This document shows positions 1-8,767 of a DNA stretch of 64,000 bases, in pieces. The DNA lies in NCBI RefSeq assembly GCF_000737195.2, contig NZ_JALM01000003.1, positions 62,001 to 126,000 on the forward strand. Direction: 5' to 3'. Below the pieces are notes generated by a model. It saw only the letters and a list, made by a program, of their open reading frames with translations. It was not told where the DNA came from and did no database searches. Every line of letters begins with the position of its first letter. The first letter of the stretch is position 1. The position numbers were made by a program, and so were the translations under genes. The stretch comes from Sciscionella sediminilitoris. Its GTDB lineage: Bacteria; Actinomycetota; Actinomycetes; Mycobacteriales; Pseudonocardiaceae.

Positions 1-699
1 CGCCGCACCCTCCAGATCGCCCTGATTCGCCGCCCAGGACGGCGATTCGCTGATGTAGCGCTTCCGGACCAGGATGATCAGCAGCGCGGGTACCGCGCCG
101 AACCCGACCGCGAACCGCCACAACAGGCCGTGCTGCTCGCCCGGAAGTATCGCGTACAACCCGAGAATGAGCAGATAACAGGCACTCGTCGCGGCGTACC
201 AAGCTGGGCACCAGGCCGCGGTGCGGTCGCTTTTCCCGCGCCTGCCCCGCAATCGGGAGAACTCCGCGAGAAACGCCATCGCGACCGGGAGATCCATGCC
301 CACTCCGATCCCCATCACGAACCGGAAGAACACCAGCATCTCCGCGTTCACCGCGCAGGCGGCACCGATCGCGGCGAACACGAAGAAGAACATGTCCGCC
401 ATGAACACCCGGTACCGGCCGATCCGGTCGACGAGCCAGCCGCCGAAGAAAGAACCGAACAGCACCCCGAAGGAGATCGAGGCCACCACGATCCCCAGTC
501 CGGCCGGGCCGAGCCCGAATTCCCGCGCCACATCGGTTTCCCCGTAGGCGAGCGAGGTCAGATCATAGGCGTCCAGGAACACCCCGCCGAGCGCGATGAA
601 CACGATCATCCTGGCATGCCTGGTGTTCGCGCCGAGCCGGTTCACCACGCCCGCGACATCCGCCGCCGAGCCGACGATGGTGGAGATCTGCGCTGCCAT
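1..699 (-). CDS. MFS transporter, partial (C-terminus outside window)
   Basis: N-terminal 233 residues of a major facilitator permease; the gene runs off the left edge. ATG at 699 begins a soluble leader, then a first membrane helix with FLDAYDL at about residue 40. A second helix pair follows, joined by the family loop DRIGRYR, then further helices and a helix rich in LLIILV near the edge. The D in TM1 and the loop motif fit the metabolite:H+ symporter or sugar-porter branch. The substrate is unknown. It is divergent from the TauE-like gene at 860, with a 160-base intergenic region between them. The family is certain, the substrate is not. Confidence 0.85.
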   Translation of the reverse strand, partial: MAAQISTIVGSAADVAGVVNRLGANTRHARMIVFIALGGVFLDAYDLTSLAYGETDVAREFGLGPAGLGIVVASISFGVLFGSFFGGWLVDRIGRYRVFMADMFFFVFAAIGAACAVNAEMLVFFRFVMGIGVGMDLPVAMAFLAEFSRLRGRRGKSDRTAAWCPAWYAATSACYLLILGLYAILPGEQHGLLWRFAVGFGAVPALLIILVRKRYISESPSWAANQGDLEGAA

Positions 700-846
700 G
701 GGCTCAGCTAAGCGGTGCGACCGCGGCCCTGTCAGTATCTCCCGTGCGGTGAGAACATCGCGGACACCGAACTTGTCGATGTGCGGCGCTTGCTGGTACC
801 AGCCTTCGGCCCGGTTCTGGAGCCTCCGTACCGGGCCACGCATCGG

Positions 847-852
847 TACCCT
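847..852 (+). promoter_or_regulatory. -10 box of a probable leaderless promoter (TauE-like gene)
   Basis: TACCCT matches the actinobacterial TANNNT -10 hexamer. It ends 7 bases before the GTG at 860, and no Shine-Dalgarno sequence precedes that GTG. Transcription should start at or next to the start codon. This also supports GTG 860 over the far upstream in-frame starts, which overlap the divergent MFS gene. Confidence 0.45.
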
Positions 853-859
853 GGCCCGC

Positions 860-1615
860 GTGCCGGGAACCGTATGGGAACTGTCGTGGTTGCCGCTGGC
901 CGAAGTGGTGGCGGCGATACTCGTCGGCGGGTTCGTGCGGGGTTTCGGCGGTTTCGGGGCGTCCATGGTGTGGGTTGTCGGAATGTCGCTGGTGCTACCG
1001 CCCGCCACGGCGATTCCCACCTCGCTGATGCTGGAGGTTCTCGCCAGCCTGCAGCTGCTCCCCCGGATCTGGCGGGACACGCACTGGCGCTCACTGCGCT
1101 GGCTGCTCGCCGGTGTCGTGCTCGGGCTCCCGCTCGGGACCTGGGCGCTGACCGCGGTCGCCGAACGTCCGATGCGGCTACTGATCGGGATTGTCGTCCT
1201 GGCGACGGCGATCATCATGGCGTGCGGGTGGCACCTCGAAGACCTTCCCGGCCCGGTGGGGGCGACGACGACGGGAGTGGTGTCCGGCGCCCTCAACGGC
1301 GCGTTCGCGATGGGTGGCCCACCGGCGATCCTGATGTACTTCTCCGCACCACAGCACGTGGCCGTCGGCCGCGCCTCGCTGATCGCCTTCTTTCTGTGCA
1401 CCGACCTGCTGGGGACCGGTTCGGCTGCCGTCGGCGGACTGGTGACGTGGCCCTTGCTGGCTCAGGTCGCGGTGCTCTTACCGGTGTCCCTGGCCGGCGT
1501 CGGCCTCGGCGCTCTGTGGTTCCGCCGCACCCGTGCCACCGACTTTCGCCGCTATGTGCTGTGGCTGCTCGCCGCGCTGTCCTGCCTGACGTTGACGCAG
1601 ACCATCTTCAGCTAA
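860..1615 (+). CDS. Sulfite exporter TauE/SafE family permease
   Basis: 251-residue integral membrane protein with about eight hydrophobic segments in two similar halves, the usual size for TauE/SafE (DUF81). Family features are the early glycine-rich GGFVRGFGGFGASM and the mid-protein GALNGAFAMGGPP motif opening the second half. The family moves sulfite, sulfoacetate, sulfonates or other small organic anions; the direction and substrate here are unknown. The reading frame is open upstream to 596, but that part overlaps the divergent MFS gene and is hydrophilic. GTG 860 is preferred because a -10 box lies just before it. Confidence 0.85.
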   Translation: MPGTVWELSWLPLAEVVAAILVGGFVRGFGGFGASMVWVVGMSLVLPPATAIPTSLMLEVLASLQLLPRIWRDTHWRSLRWLLAGVVLGLPLGTWALTAVAERPMRLLIGIVVLATAIIMACGWHLEDLPGPVGATTTGVVSGALNGAFAMGGPPAILMYFSAPQHVAVGRASLIAFFLCTDLLGTGSAAVGGLVTWPLLAQVAVLLPVSLAGVGLGALWFRRTRATDFRRYVLWLLAALSCLTLTQTIFS

Positions 1616-1717
1616 CTTGCCGGGCCGTTGTTTGCCGCCCTTGGGCGTGATCCTCCGATCAGGCGATTTTCCATGAAGTAGCGGGAATTCGGCCTGCGTC
1701 TTGGTAAGATAGATGTT

Positions 1718-2395
1718 ATGAGCACTGGGGAATTCGGTGCGATATTGTCGAGTCGGGGGCGGTTGGACCGGTTCATCGAGCAGGCTGTTGTGGTGCGGCG
1801 TGCGGAGGCGGAGTTGTTGTCTCAGCTTGCCGAGTTGGATAAGGAGGGTGCGCCGGTCGAGTTCGGGTACTGTGGTTCGGCGGTGACTTTGGTCCAGGAT
1901 GTGTTGCGGATCCCTCGTGCCGAGGCGCGCCGGATGGCCGAGCGGGCGCGGGTGTTGTTTGGTGCGCTGAGGGTTTAGTGGGGAACCGTTGTTCCCGGAT
2001 TTGCCGAATATCGCGGAGGCGTATTCGTGTGGTGAGGTCGCTGTTGAGCAGGTGGATCGGATTCGTACATTTGCCGCTGAGTTTCCGGCGGAGGTGCTGA
2101 TCGGGGGTGCGTGGCCGGTCGCGGAGCAATGCGCTTGCCGAGATCGCTGGTGAGGTGGGTCCGCGTGGGCTCGTTCGGCCTATTCGGGAACTGTGGGCGC
2201 GCCTCGATCCGGAGGGGCACCCACCGACCGCTCGTGAACCATCACGCCAACGGCGGCTACACCACCCAAAACAACATGGTGCTGCTCTGCGCCCACCACC
2301 ACCGCCTCATCCACCACACCGAATGGCAAGTCCACATCCACCACGGAAAGCCCGAATTCACCCCACCCGAATACCGGCCATCGATCCGCTGCTAA
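1718..2395 (+). pseudogene. Decayed DUF222/HNH endonuclease (13E12-type) gene
   Basis: The first 86 codons (1718-1978) encode the start of a DUF222 domain and end in a premature stop. The same domain continues in another frame from about 1974 to 2153 (GEPLFPDLPNIAEAYSCGEV), and the C-terminal HNH nuclease reappears in the original phase at about 2230-2395 (NHHANGGYTTQNNM, then LCAHHHRLIHH). Members are normally around 400 residues; only about 225 codons of sequence remain, so there is an internal deletion plus frameshifts. Codon use is richer in T and TTG than in neighbouring genes, as is common for these dispersed endonuclease genes. A TAAGAT -10 box at 1705-1710 precedes the ATG. Confidence 0.85.
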
Positions 2396-2421
2396 GCCGT
2401 CACGGTTCTCGGGCCGATCCG

Positions 2422-3318
2422 TCACAGCGCGGCGGGCGGGTTCAGTTCGGATTCCCGCACCCCGCCGCCGACACCCCACTTGCGCAGAATCCGACCGTAT
2501 TGGCCGGTGGTGATCAGGTGGTTCACCGCGTCCCGCAGCGCGGGGGCGAGCGGGGACCCTTTGGCGGTCACGAAACCGACCGGGGTGGAACTGTACTCAC
2601 CGGCCAGCCGGGTGCCCGGGATGTGCGCGGCGTCGTACCGCAAACTCAGGCTCGGCCCGAAGTAGACATCGACCTTTCCGTTGGCCAGCCCGAGAAAGAT
2701 CGGTCCGGTGTCCGGAAAGTACTGCGCGGTATAAGGTTCCTTGCCGTGCGCCGCGCAGACACCTGTGCCCCGGTCCAGGATCTGCTGGAAAGTGGAGCCC
2801 GGACTGGTCGCCACGGTGTACCCGCACAGGTCAGCCAGGCCCCGGATCCGCGCGGCCCGGACCCCGGCACTGACCAGGAAGGACTGGCCGTCGTGCAGAT
2901 AGGTCGCGAAGTCGACCGCGCGCTCGCGCGCCCTGGTCACGGCGAAATTTCCTTGCCCCACATCGTATTTCCCGTTCTGCACCCCGGGCACGATGGTGGC
3001 GAAGGTGCCACGGGCGACGGTGAGCCGCACACCGAGCACCTTCGCCACGGCCATCCGCAGATCCACGTCGAGCCCGACATCGCGGCCGTGCACCCGACCT
3101 CCGTGCGGCAGTGAGGAGGTGCCCGGCGTCGGCGGGGTGCCGAGCAGCAGGGTGCCCCGGGCACGCAGCCCGGCGGGCAGTTCCGCGTGCAGCGCGGGAA
3201 CGGCGCGGACCGCGGTGAGCACGTCCTCGTCCGGGACCGCGGCGGTGCGGCTGTCCGGGGTGACCGCGCAACCGGCCAGCAGCAGGAGCACGGCCAGCAG
3301 ACCGAGGCTTCGCGGCAT
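2422..3318 (-). CDS. Polar amino acid ABC transporter substrate-binding lipoprotein
   Basis: 298-residue extracellular solute-binding protein, family 3. It begins with a lipoprotein signal peptide whose lipobox LLAGC places the lipid-bearing cysteine at residue 17. Two-lobe periplasmic-type features follow (DVGLDVDLRMAVAKVLG, and a C-terminal ITTGQYGRILRKWG). It delivers an amino acid or related zwitterion to the permease and ATPase encoded just upstream in the same operon; the ATPase stop is 15 bases before this start. The ligand cannot be read from sequence. The neighbouring flavin monooxygenases suggest a sulfur-containing amino acid. Confidence 0.92.
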   Translation of the reverse strand: MPRSLGLLAVLLLLAGCAVTPDSRTAAVPDEDVLTAVRAVPALHAELPAGLRARGTLLLGTPPTPGTSSLPHGGRVHGRDVGLDVDLRMAVAKVLGVRLTVARGTFATIVPGVQNGKYDVGQGNFAVTRARERAVDFATYLHDGQSFLVSAGVRAARIRGLADLCGYTVATSPGSTFQQILDRGTGVCAAHGKEPYTAQYFPDTGPIFLGLANGKVDVYFGPSLSLRYDAAHIPGTRLAGEYSSTPVGFVTAKGSPLAPALRDAVNHLITTGQYGRILRKWGVGGGVRESELNPPAAL

Positions 3319-3333
3319 CAGTGGTCCTCCGGT

Positions 3334-4047
3334 TCAGCGGACCGCGGCGAGAAAGGCGCGCGCCCGTTCGTGGCGTGGATTGGCCAGGGTCTCGGCGGGC
3401 GGCCCGGCCTCGAGGATCCGGCCGCCGTCCAGGAACACGGTGGTATCGGCGACTTCCCTGGCGAATCCCATCTCGTGGGTGACCACGATCATCGTCATCC
3501 CGGAGTCGGCGAGATCCTTCAGCACCGCGAGCACCTCCCCGACCAGTTCCGGATCGAGTGCCGAGGTGGGCTCGTCGAACAGCAGCAGCCGGGGCCGCAT
3601 CGCCATGGCCCGCGCGATGGCGACCCGCTGTTGCTGGCCGCCGGACAGCTCGCGCGGATAGGCGTTCTCCCGACCGGCGAGCCCCACCCGGTCGAGCAGT
3701 TCGCGCGCATGTGCCACGACAGTCTCCCGCCCGCTGCCGTGCGTGATCGGCGCCTCGATCAGGTTCTCCAGCACGGTGAACTGCCCGAACAGGTTGAACT
3801 GCTGGAACACCATGCCGATCCGGGCCCGCTGCGCCGCGATCGTTTTCGGCCCGAGCTCGTGCAGCGTGCCCCGCCGATACCGGTAGCCGATCAGCTCGCC
3901 GCCGATCTCCACGAACCCGGTATCCGGTTTCTCCAGATGGTTGACGCAGCGCAGCAGCGTGGACTTGCCCGCGCCGGACGGGCCCAGCAGCACCGTAACC
4001 TCGCCCTCGGCCACGTCCAGATCGATCCCGTCCAATACCGGGCGCAC
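3334..4047 (-). CDS. Amino acid ABC transporter ATP-binding protein, N-terminus frameshifted
   Basis: ATPase of the GlnQ/HisP type with Walker [10 protein letters not shown]-loop FQQFNLF, signature LSGGQQQR, Walker [15 protein letters not shown] and switch histidine in VTHEMGF. The uninterrupted frame begins at GTG 4047 and lacks the usual first strand. That missing segment ([16 protein letters not shown]) is encoded in another frame from ATG 4093, which overlaps the permease stop as ATGA. The break lies at about 4043-4048 in GGTGCGCCC. Loss of one GC pair, or gain of one base, would join the frames. It is either a real lesion or a sequencing error; the rest of the protein is intact. Confidence 0.85.
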   Translation of the reverse strand: MRPVLDGIDLDVAEGEVTVLLGPSGAGKSTLLRCVNHLEKPDTGFVEIGGELIGYRYRRGTLHELGPKTIAAQRARIGMVFQQFNLFGQFTVLENLIEAPITHGSGRETVVAHARELLDRVGLAGRENAYPRELSGGQQQRVAIARAMAMRPRLLLFDEPTSALDPELVGEVLAVLKDLADSGMTMIVVTHEMGFAREVADTTVFLDGGRILEAGPPAETLANPRHERARAFLAAVR

Positions 4048-4089
4048 CGAATCCCTTGCGCAACCCGCGAATCCGCACCAGTGGCGCGG

Positions 4090-5037
4090 TCATGACAGCC
4101 TCGCGAGGTCGGTGCGCAACCTGCCGAACAGCGGCAGGTTCTCCCTGGCGAGCTGCACCAGGCCACGGGCCCGTCTGCCCCGGCCGCGGGCATAGTGGCG
4201 TTCGATGTAGTACTGGCCGATCGAGAGCAGCGTGGTGAGCACGATGTACCAGATGGTCGCCACCAGCAGCAGCGGCATGATCAGATAGTTCTGGTTGTAG
4301 ACCAGCTGCACCGAATAGAGCAGATCCTGCACGGCGATCACGCTGACGATCGAGGTCGCCTTCAGCATCCCGATGAGCATGTTCCCCGAGGCCGGGATGA
4401 TCGCGGGCATCGCCTGCGGTAGCACGATCCGCCGCAGGATCCGCGCCCGGGAAAGCCCGAGTGCGTTCGCCGCCTCGGTCTGTCCCGCGTCGACCGAGAG
4501 GATCCCGCCGCGCACGATCTCGGCGGAGAACGCGGCCACGTCGATGGTGAGCGCGATGAACGCGGCGAGCACCCCGTTGAACAGATGCGCGGTGTTGAAG
4601 CTCAGGAATTCCGGGCCGAACGGGATCCCCAGGGACAGCCGCGGATACAGCGAGGCGAGCTCGTACCAGAACAGAAGCTGCACCAGCGGGGGCACCGACC
4701 GCACCAGCCACACGTAGCCGAAGCTCAGCGAACGCAGGATCACGTTGCCGGACAACCGCAGCACCGCGAGCACGATCCCCAGCAGGTACCCGCACACCAG
4801 GACCGCGGCGGTCAGCCACAGGGTCAGCCCGAGCCCGCCGAGGATGTCGATCCGCAGGAAATACCGGGCGACCACATCCCATTGGAATCGCGGATTCGCG
4901 ATCAGGGTGTGCACGAGCATCGCGAACAGCACCAGGATCACCGCCGCGGCGACCCACTGGCCCGGCCGCCTGCGCGGGCTCAGCCGCGCGGCGAGCAGAT
5001 CGGCATCGCGTGCGGTTTCCGAATCAGTCAGGAACAC
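4090..5037 (-). CDS. Amino acid ABC transporter permease (HisMQ type)
   Basis: 315-residue inner membrane permease that forms the transport channel. After a hydrophilic leader there are about six helices, and the EAA loop that docks the ATPase is visible as [22 protein letters not shown]. It is the first gene of the importer operon and overlaps the original ATPase start by four bases (ATGA). The GTG start at 5037 follows a TAGCCT -10 box by six bases and has no Shine-Dalgarno, so the transcript is probably leaderless. It is divergent from the flavin monooxygenase gene at 5135. Confidence 0.92.
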   Translation of the reverse strand: MFLTDSETARDADLLAARLSPRRRPGQWVAAAVILVLFAMLVHTLIANPRFQWDVVARYFLRIDILGGLGLTLWLTAAVLVCGYLLGIVLAVLRLSGNVILRSLSFGYVWLVRSVPPLVQLLFWYELASLYPRLSLGIPFGPEFLSFNTAHLFNGVLAAFIALTIDVAAFSAEIVRGGILSVDAGQTEAANALGLSRARILRRIVLPQAMPAIIPASGNMLIGMLKATSIVSVIAVQDLLYSVQLVYNQNYLIMPLLLVATIWYIVLTTLLSIGQYYIERHYARGRGRRARGLVQLARENLPLFGRLRTDLARLS

Positions 5038-5043
5038 GGATCC

Positions 5044-5049
5044 AGGCTA
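5044..5049 (-). promoter_or_regulatory. -10 box, importer operon (leaderless)
   Basis: On the minus strand the sequence reads TAGCCT, then six bases, then the GTG start of the permease. The spacing leaves no room for a 5' untranslated region. Confidence 0.45.
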
Positions 5050-5097
5050 GGACAGCCGGAACCTCGGCCGCCGAGATTTGCCCGGTCACTGGGAAAC

Positions 5098-5119
5098 CGG
5101 AAAATTCCCGGGTTTTCCG
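5098..5119. promoter_or_regulatory. Inverted repeat between divergent promoters, candidate operator
   Basis: CGGAAAA-N8-TTTTCCG is a perfect inverted repeat with 7-base arms. It lies between the -10 box of the importer operon (5044-5049, minus strand) and that of the first monooxygenase (5123-5128, plus strand). A protein bound here could control both transcripts. No regulator gene is adjacent, so the binding protein would be encoded elsewhere. Confidence 0.45.
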
Positions 5120-5122
5120 CCG

Positions 5123-5128
5123 TAATCT
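5123..5128 (+). promoter_or_regulatory. -10 box, first flavin monooxygenase (leaderless)
   Basis: TAATCT ends six bases before the GTG start at 5135. There is no Shine-Dalgarno sequence, so transcription probably starts at the GTG. Confidence 0.5.
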
Positions 5129-5134
5129 GATCCG

Positions 5135-6208
5135 GTGCGATTCCTCATCATGACCCTGATCCCGCACACCGGCGAGACCCCGGCCGCAGACCGGTTCCGG
5201 CAGGTGGTCGAGCGCGCCGAGACGGCCGAACGGCTGGGTTTCGACGGATTCGGGGTCGGCGAACGGCATGAGCGGCCGTTCCTCTCCTCCGCTCCCCCGG
5301 TGGTACTGAGCCATATCGCCGCGCGCACCGGCCGGATCCGGCTGTTCACCACGGTGACCACGCTCAGCCTGCTCGATCCGGTACGCGCCTACGAGGACTA
5401 CGCGACCCTGGACAACCTGTCCCGGGGCCGCCTGGAACTGGTCATCGGCAAGGGGAACGGGTCCGCGCAACGGGAACTGTTCCAGGTGACACCCGAGGAC
5501 CAGTGGGACCGCAACGCGGAATCCTATGCGCTGCTGCGCCGGTTCTGGCGTGAGGAACGGGTGAGCGCGAATCCGCGGTTCCGTCCGGCGCTGCACGAGG
5601 CGGAGGTGCTGCCCCGGCCGTTCCAGCTGCCCGTCCGGGTCTGGCACGGCAGCGCCACGAGCGAAGCCTCCGCCGATCTGGCCGCACGCTACGGGGATCC
5701 GCTGTTCTCCGCGAACGTCACCAATCCGATCGAGCCCTACGCCGCGCTGGTGCGCCACTACCGGGAGCGCTTCGCGGCCTACGGGCACGATCCGGCACTG
5801 GCCGCGGTCGGCGCGGGCACCGCGGGGTTTCATGTGCGGCGCAACTCCCAGGACGCGATCGCCGACTACCGGCCCGCGTTCGCCGCGCACCTCGCGTTGC
5901 AGCAACGACTCGGAGTGTCACCGGTATTCCCGACCCTGGAGGACTTCGCGGCCCGCAGTTCGGCACTGATCGGCAGCCCGGAACAGATCCTCGACAAGGT
6001 GCACCGCTACCACGAACAGCTCGGGCACACCGTACTGCACCTGCCCGCCGAGACCAGCGGAATCGGGGAAGCCGCTCAACTCGAGGCGCTGGAACTCTTC
6101 CAGGACGCGATCGCCCCGGCACTGCGCCGGGACATTCCCGATCCGCCCTGGGAATGGGGACCGGCGCAGCCGGAAAACCTCGGATCCGGATCAGCTCGGA
6201 AACCCTGA
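5135..6208 (+). CDS. LLM class flavin-dependent oxidoreductase
   Basis: 357-residue member of the bacterial-luciferase-like (LLM) family, a TIM barrel using reduced FMN or F420. Visible family elements are the early barrel strand with GFGVGERHE, TTVTTLSLLDPVRAYEDYATLDNLSRGRLEL and the phosphate-binding IGKGNG. It is the first of four LLM genes in a row facing an amino acid ABC importer. The substrate is not readable. The context suggests oxidative cleavage of an imported amino acid derivative, possibly at carbon-sulfur. The GTG start is supported by the -10 box just before it. A 104-base gap separates it from the next gene, which has its own Shine-Dalgarno. Confidence 0.88.
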   Translation: MRFLIMTLIPHTGETPAADRFRQVVERAETAERLGFDGFGVGERHERPFLSSAPPVVLSHIAARTGRIRLFTTVTTLSLLDPVRAYEDYATLDNLSRGRLELVIGKGNGSAQRELFQVTPEDQWDRNAESYALLRRFWREERVSANPRFRPALHEAEVLPRPFQLPVRVWHGSATSEASADLAARYGDPLFSANVTNPIEPYAALVRHYRERFAAYGHDPALAAVGAGTAGFHVRRNSQDAIADYRPAFAAHLALQQRLGVSPVFPTLEDFAARSSALIGSPEQILDKVHRYHEQLGHTVLHLPAETSGIGEAAQLEALELFQDAIAPALRRDIPDPPWEWGPAQPENLGSGSARKP

Positions 6209-6312
6209 CATATTCCCGAGCGCGCGGCGTTCCCGATTCCTGGGACGGCGGAAACGCACCGCCCCGCGCGCGGCTACCGTGATTTCAACGGCTCTGGCGA
6301 AAGGAACCCACC

Positions 6313-7398
6313 ATGGCCGAACCACCACTGCATCTCGGCGTCGCGCTCGATCGGGCCGGTCATCATCCCGCCGCGTGGCGGGAACCGGATGCCCGCCCGG
6401 CGGAACTGTTCTCCCCCGATTACTGGGCCGGGCAACTCGCCGAGGCCGAACGCGGGCTGCTCGATCTGGTCACGATCGAGGACTCGTTCGGCGAGGACGG
6501 CGCGGGCGAGGTGACCGGAAGGCTGGACGCGGTGCTCATCGCCTCCCGGGTAGCGCCACTGACCCGGAACATCGGGATCGTGCCCACGGCGGTGGTGACC
6601 CACACCGAACCGTTCCACCTCTCGAAGGCGATCGCCACGCTCGACTACGTGAGCGGCGGGCGCGCCGGGATCCAGGTACAGATCTCCGCGGGGACCGAGG
6701 AGGCCGCACTGTTCGGCCGCCGCGCCGGAACCGAGAGCACCGCGCGACTGTTGGCCGAGGCCGCCGACTACGTCGAGGTGGTGCGCCGGTTGTGGGATTC
6801 CTGGGAGGACGGGGCCGAGATCCGGGACGCGGCAACCGGGCGGTTCATCGACCGGGACCGGCTGCACTACATCGATTTCACCGGGGAATGGTTCAGCGTG
6901 CGGGGACCCTCGATCACCCCGCGCCCGCCCCAGGGCCAGCCCCTCGTGGCGAGCCGGACCGGATCCCTCGGCGCGGCAACGGATCTGGCCTTTCTCACCC
7001 CCGCCGATCGCGCGGAGGCCGAACAGTGGATCGCCGGACTCGGCGCCGAGCGACCGGCCCACGTGTTCGCCGATCTGCTGGTGTTCCTCGACGAGGACGC
7101 GGAAACGGCCCGGGAACGGCGGTCCCGGCTGGACGCGCTCGCCGGGCCCGCGCACACCGAGGCGGCCACGTTCACCGGAACCCCGGCGGAACTGGCCGGG
7201 CTGCTGCTCGACTGGCGCACCGCCGGGCTGTCCGGGTTCCGGCTGCTGCCGGCGAGCATCCCGCACGATCTGCACCGGATCACCCGGGAGCTCGTCCCGG
7301 AACTGCAGCGGCGCGGGGCGTTCCGCACCGCCTACGAAGCGAGCACGCTGCGCGGGCTGCTCGGCCTGTCCCGCCCGGCGAACCGGTACGCGGCCTGA
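6313..7398 (+). CDS. LLM class flavin-dependent oxidoreductase
   Basis: 361-residue LLM protein, shorter in its insertions than NtaA-type enzymes. Family features are ATLDYVSGGRAGIQVQIS and the C-terminal ITRELVPELQRRGAFRTAYE, typical of FMN-dependent monooxygenases of nitrilotriacetate or sulfur compounds. A Shine-Dalgarno AAAGGA precedes the ATG, and a TACCGT -10 box lies at 6275-6280. It begins a compact run: 19 bases to the next gene, then a 4-base overlap to the third. The region after LVASRTG, where a substrate-loop insertion often sits, is relatively short. Its specific reaction is unknown. Confidence 0.87.
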   Translation: MAEPPLHLGVALDRAGHHPAAWREPDARPAELFSPDYWAGQLAEAERGLLDLVTIEDSFGEDGAGEVTGRLDAVLIASRVAPLTRNIGIVPTAVVTHTEPFHLSKAIATLDYVSGGRAGIQVQISAGTEEAALFGRRAGTESTARLLAEAADYVEVVRRLWDSWEDGAEIRDAATGRFIDRDRLHYIDFTGEWFSVRGPSITPRPPQGQPLVASRTGSLGAATDLAFLTPADRAEAEQWIAGLGAERPAHVFADLLVFLDEDAETARERRSRLDALAGPAHTEAATFTGTPAELAGLLLDWRTAGLSGFRLLPASIPHDLHRITRELVPELQRRGAFRTAYEASTLRGLLGLSRPANRYAA

Positions 7399-7417
7399 AT
7401 CCCACCAAGGAGCGAGC

Positions 7418-8767
7418 ATGCCGAAACAGATCCATCTCGCCGCGCATTTCCCCGGCGTGAACAACACGACCGTGTGGAGCGATCCCGCATCGGGCAGCCA
7501 CATCGAGTTCGATTCCTTCGCCCGGTTCGCGAAAACGGCGGAACGGGCCAAGTTCGATTTCCTGTTCCTCGCCGAGGGATTGCGGCTGCGCGAGCATCAC
7601 GGCCGGATCCACGACCTCGATGTGGTCGGGCGCCCGGACACGTTCACCGTGCTCGCCGCGCTGGCCGCGGTGACCGAACGGCTTGGCCTCGCGGGCACCA
7701 TCAATTCCACGTTCAACGAGCCCTACGAGGTGGCCCGCCAGTTCGCCTCGCTCGATCACCTCTCCGCGGGCCGGGCCGCGTGGAACGTCGTCACCTCCTG
7801 GGACGCGTTCACCGGGGAGAACTTCCGGCGCGGTGGTTACCTTCCCTATGAACAACGGTATGCCCGCGCCGAGCTGTTCCTGCGCACCGCATGGGAGCTG
7901 TTCGACTCCTGGCGGGACGGGGATGTGCTGGCGGACAAGGCAAGCGGCCGGTTCCTGCGCCGACCCGATGCGGGAACCTTCGCGCACACCGATGAGCAGT
8001 TCGAGATCTCCGGACGGTTCCCGGTCCCCCGCGGCCCACAGGGGAGGCCGGTGATCTTCCAGGCCGGTGATTCCGAGCAGGGCAGGGAATTCGCCGCGGC
8101 GACCGCGGACGCGATCTTCTCCCGGCACGGCGAATTCGCGCAGGGCAAGGCCTTCTACGCCGATGTGAAGGCGCGGCTGGCCAACTACGGCCGCCGCCCG
8201 GAGCAGCTGCTGATCCTGCCCGCGGCCACGTTCGCGCTCGGGGACACCGACGCCGAGGCACGCGAACTCGCCCACGAAGTGCGGCAGGCCCAGGTCAGCG
8301 GGGCCACCGCGATCCACTTCCTGGAACAGCTGTGGAACCGGGACCTTTCCGGCTACGACCCGGACGGCCCGCTCCCGGCGATCGATCCGGACCCGGGGGA
8401 ACCCAAGATCAGCAAGGGCAGCGCGGCCGCGCGGCGGTTCACCGACCGGCTGGAGACGGCACGGCAGTGGCGGGAACTCGCCGAGGCCAAGGGATTCTCC
8501 ATCCGGGAACTGATCATCGAGGTCACCGGGCGGCAGAGCTTCATCGGCTCCCCCGCCACGGTGGCCACCGAGATCGACCGCTTCGTGCAGGCCGACGCCA
8601 GTGACGGGTTCATCCTCGTCCCGCACCTCACTCCGGGCGGGCTGGACGAGTTCGCCGACAAGGTGGTGCCGCTGCTGCAGGAACGCGGCGTGTTCCGCAC
8701 CGAGTACCAGGGAACCACGCTGCGCGAACACCTCGGTATCGACGCCCCGGTGGCGGTGCGGTCGTGA
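7418..8767 (+). CDS. NtaA/SnaA/DszA-family FMN-dependent monooxygenase
   Basis: 449 residues, the full length of the NtaA/SnaA/DszA/YtnJ group. Recognisable blocks are HFPGVNNTTVW near the N-terminus, SLDHLSAGRAAWNVVTSWD, GRPVIFQAGDSEQGREFAA and the closing VPLLQERGVFRTEY. These enzymes use FMNH2 from a partner reductase to oxidise C-N or C-S bonds. Bacillus YtnJ and YxeK, also encoded with amino acid importers, act on S-modified cysteines. No flavin reductase is encoded in this block, so FMNH2 must come from elsewhere (a reductase gene lies at 22103). The stop overlaps the next start as GTGA. Confidence 0.9.
   Translation: MPKQIHLAAHFPGVNNTTVWSDPASGSHIEFDSFARFAKTAERAKFDFLFLAEGLRLREHHGRIHDLDVVGRPDTFTVLAALAAVTERLGLAGTINSTFNEPYEVARQFASLDHLSAGRAAWNVVTSWDAFTGENFRRGGYLPYEQRYARAELFLRTAWELFDSWRDGDVLADKASGRFLRRPDAGTFAHTDEQFEISGRFPVPRGPQGRPVIFQAGDSEQGREFAAATADAIFSRHGEFAQGKAFYADVKARLANYGRRPEQLLILPAATFALGDTDAEARELAHEVRQAQVSGATAIHFLEQLWNRDLSGYDPDGPLPAIDPDPGEPKISKGSAAARRFTDRLETARQWRELAEAKGFSIRELIIEVTGRQSFIGSPATVATEIDRFVQADASDGFILVPHLTPGGLDEFADKVVPLLQERGVFRTEYQGTTLREHLGIDAPVAVRS

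Noticed and set aside
130-711. Plus-strand frames over the first 700 bases
   Set aside because: They are complementary to the partial MFS gene on the minus strand, whose translation shows clear membrane helices and family motifs.
2831-4957. 708-codon minus-strand frame joining parts of the permease, ATPase and binding protein
   Set aside because: It is a shadow frame for most of its length. The only real signal in it is the 16-codon ATPase start, reported as a frameshift.
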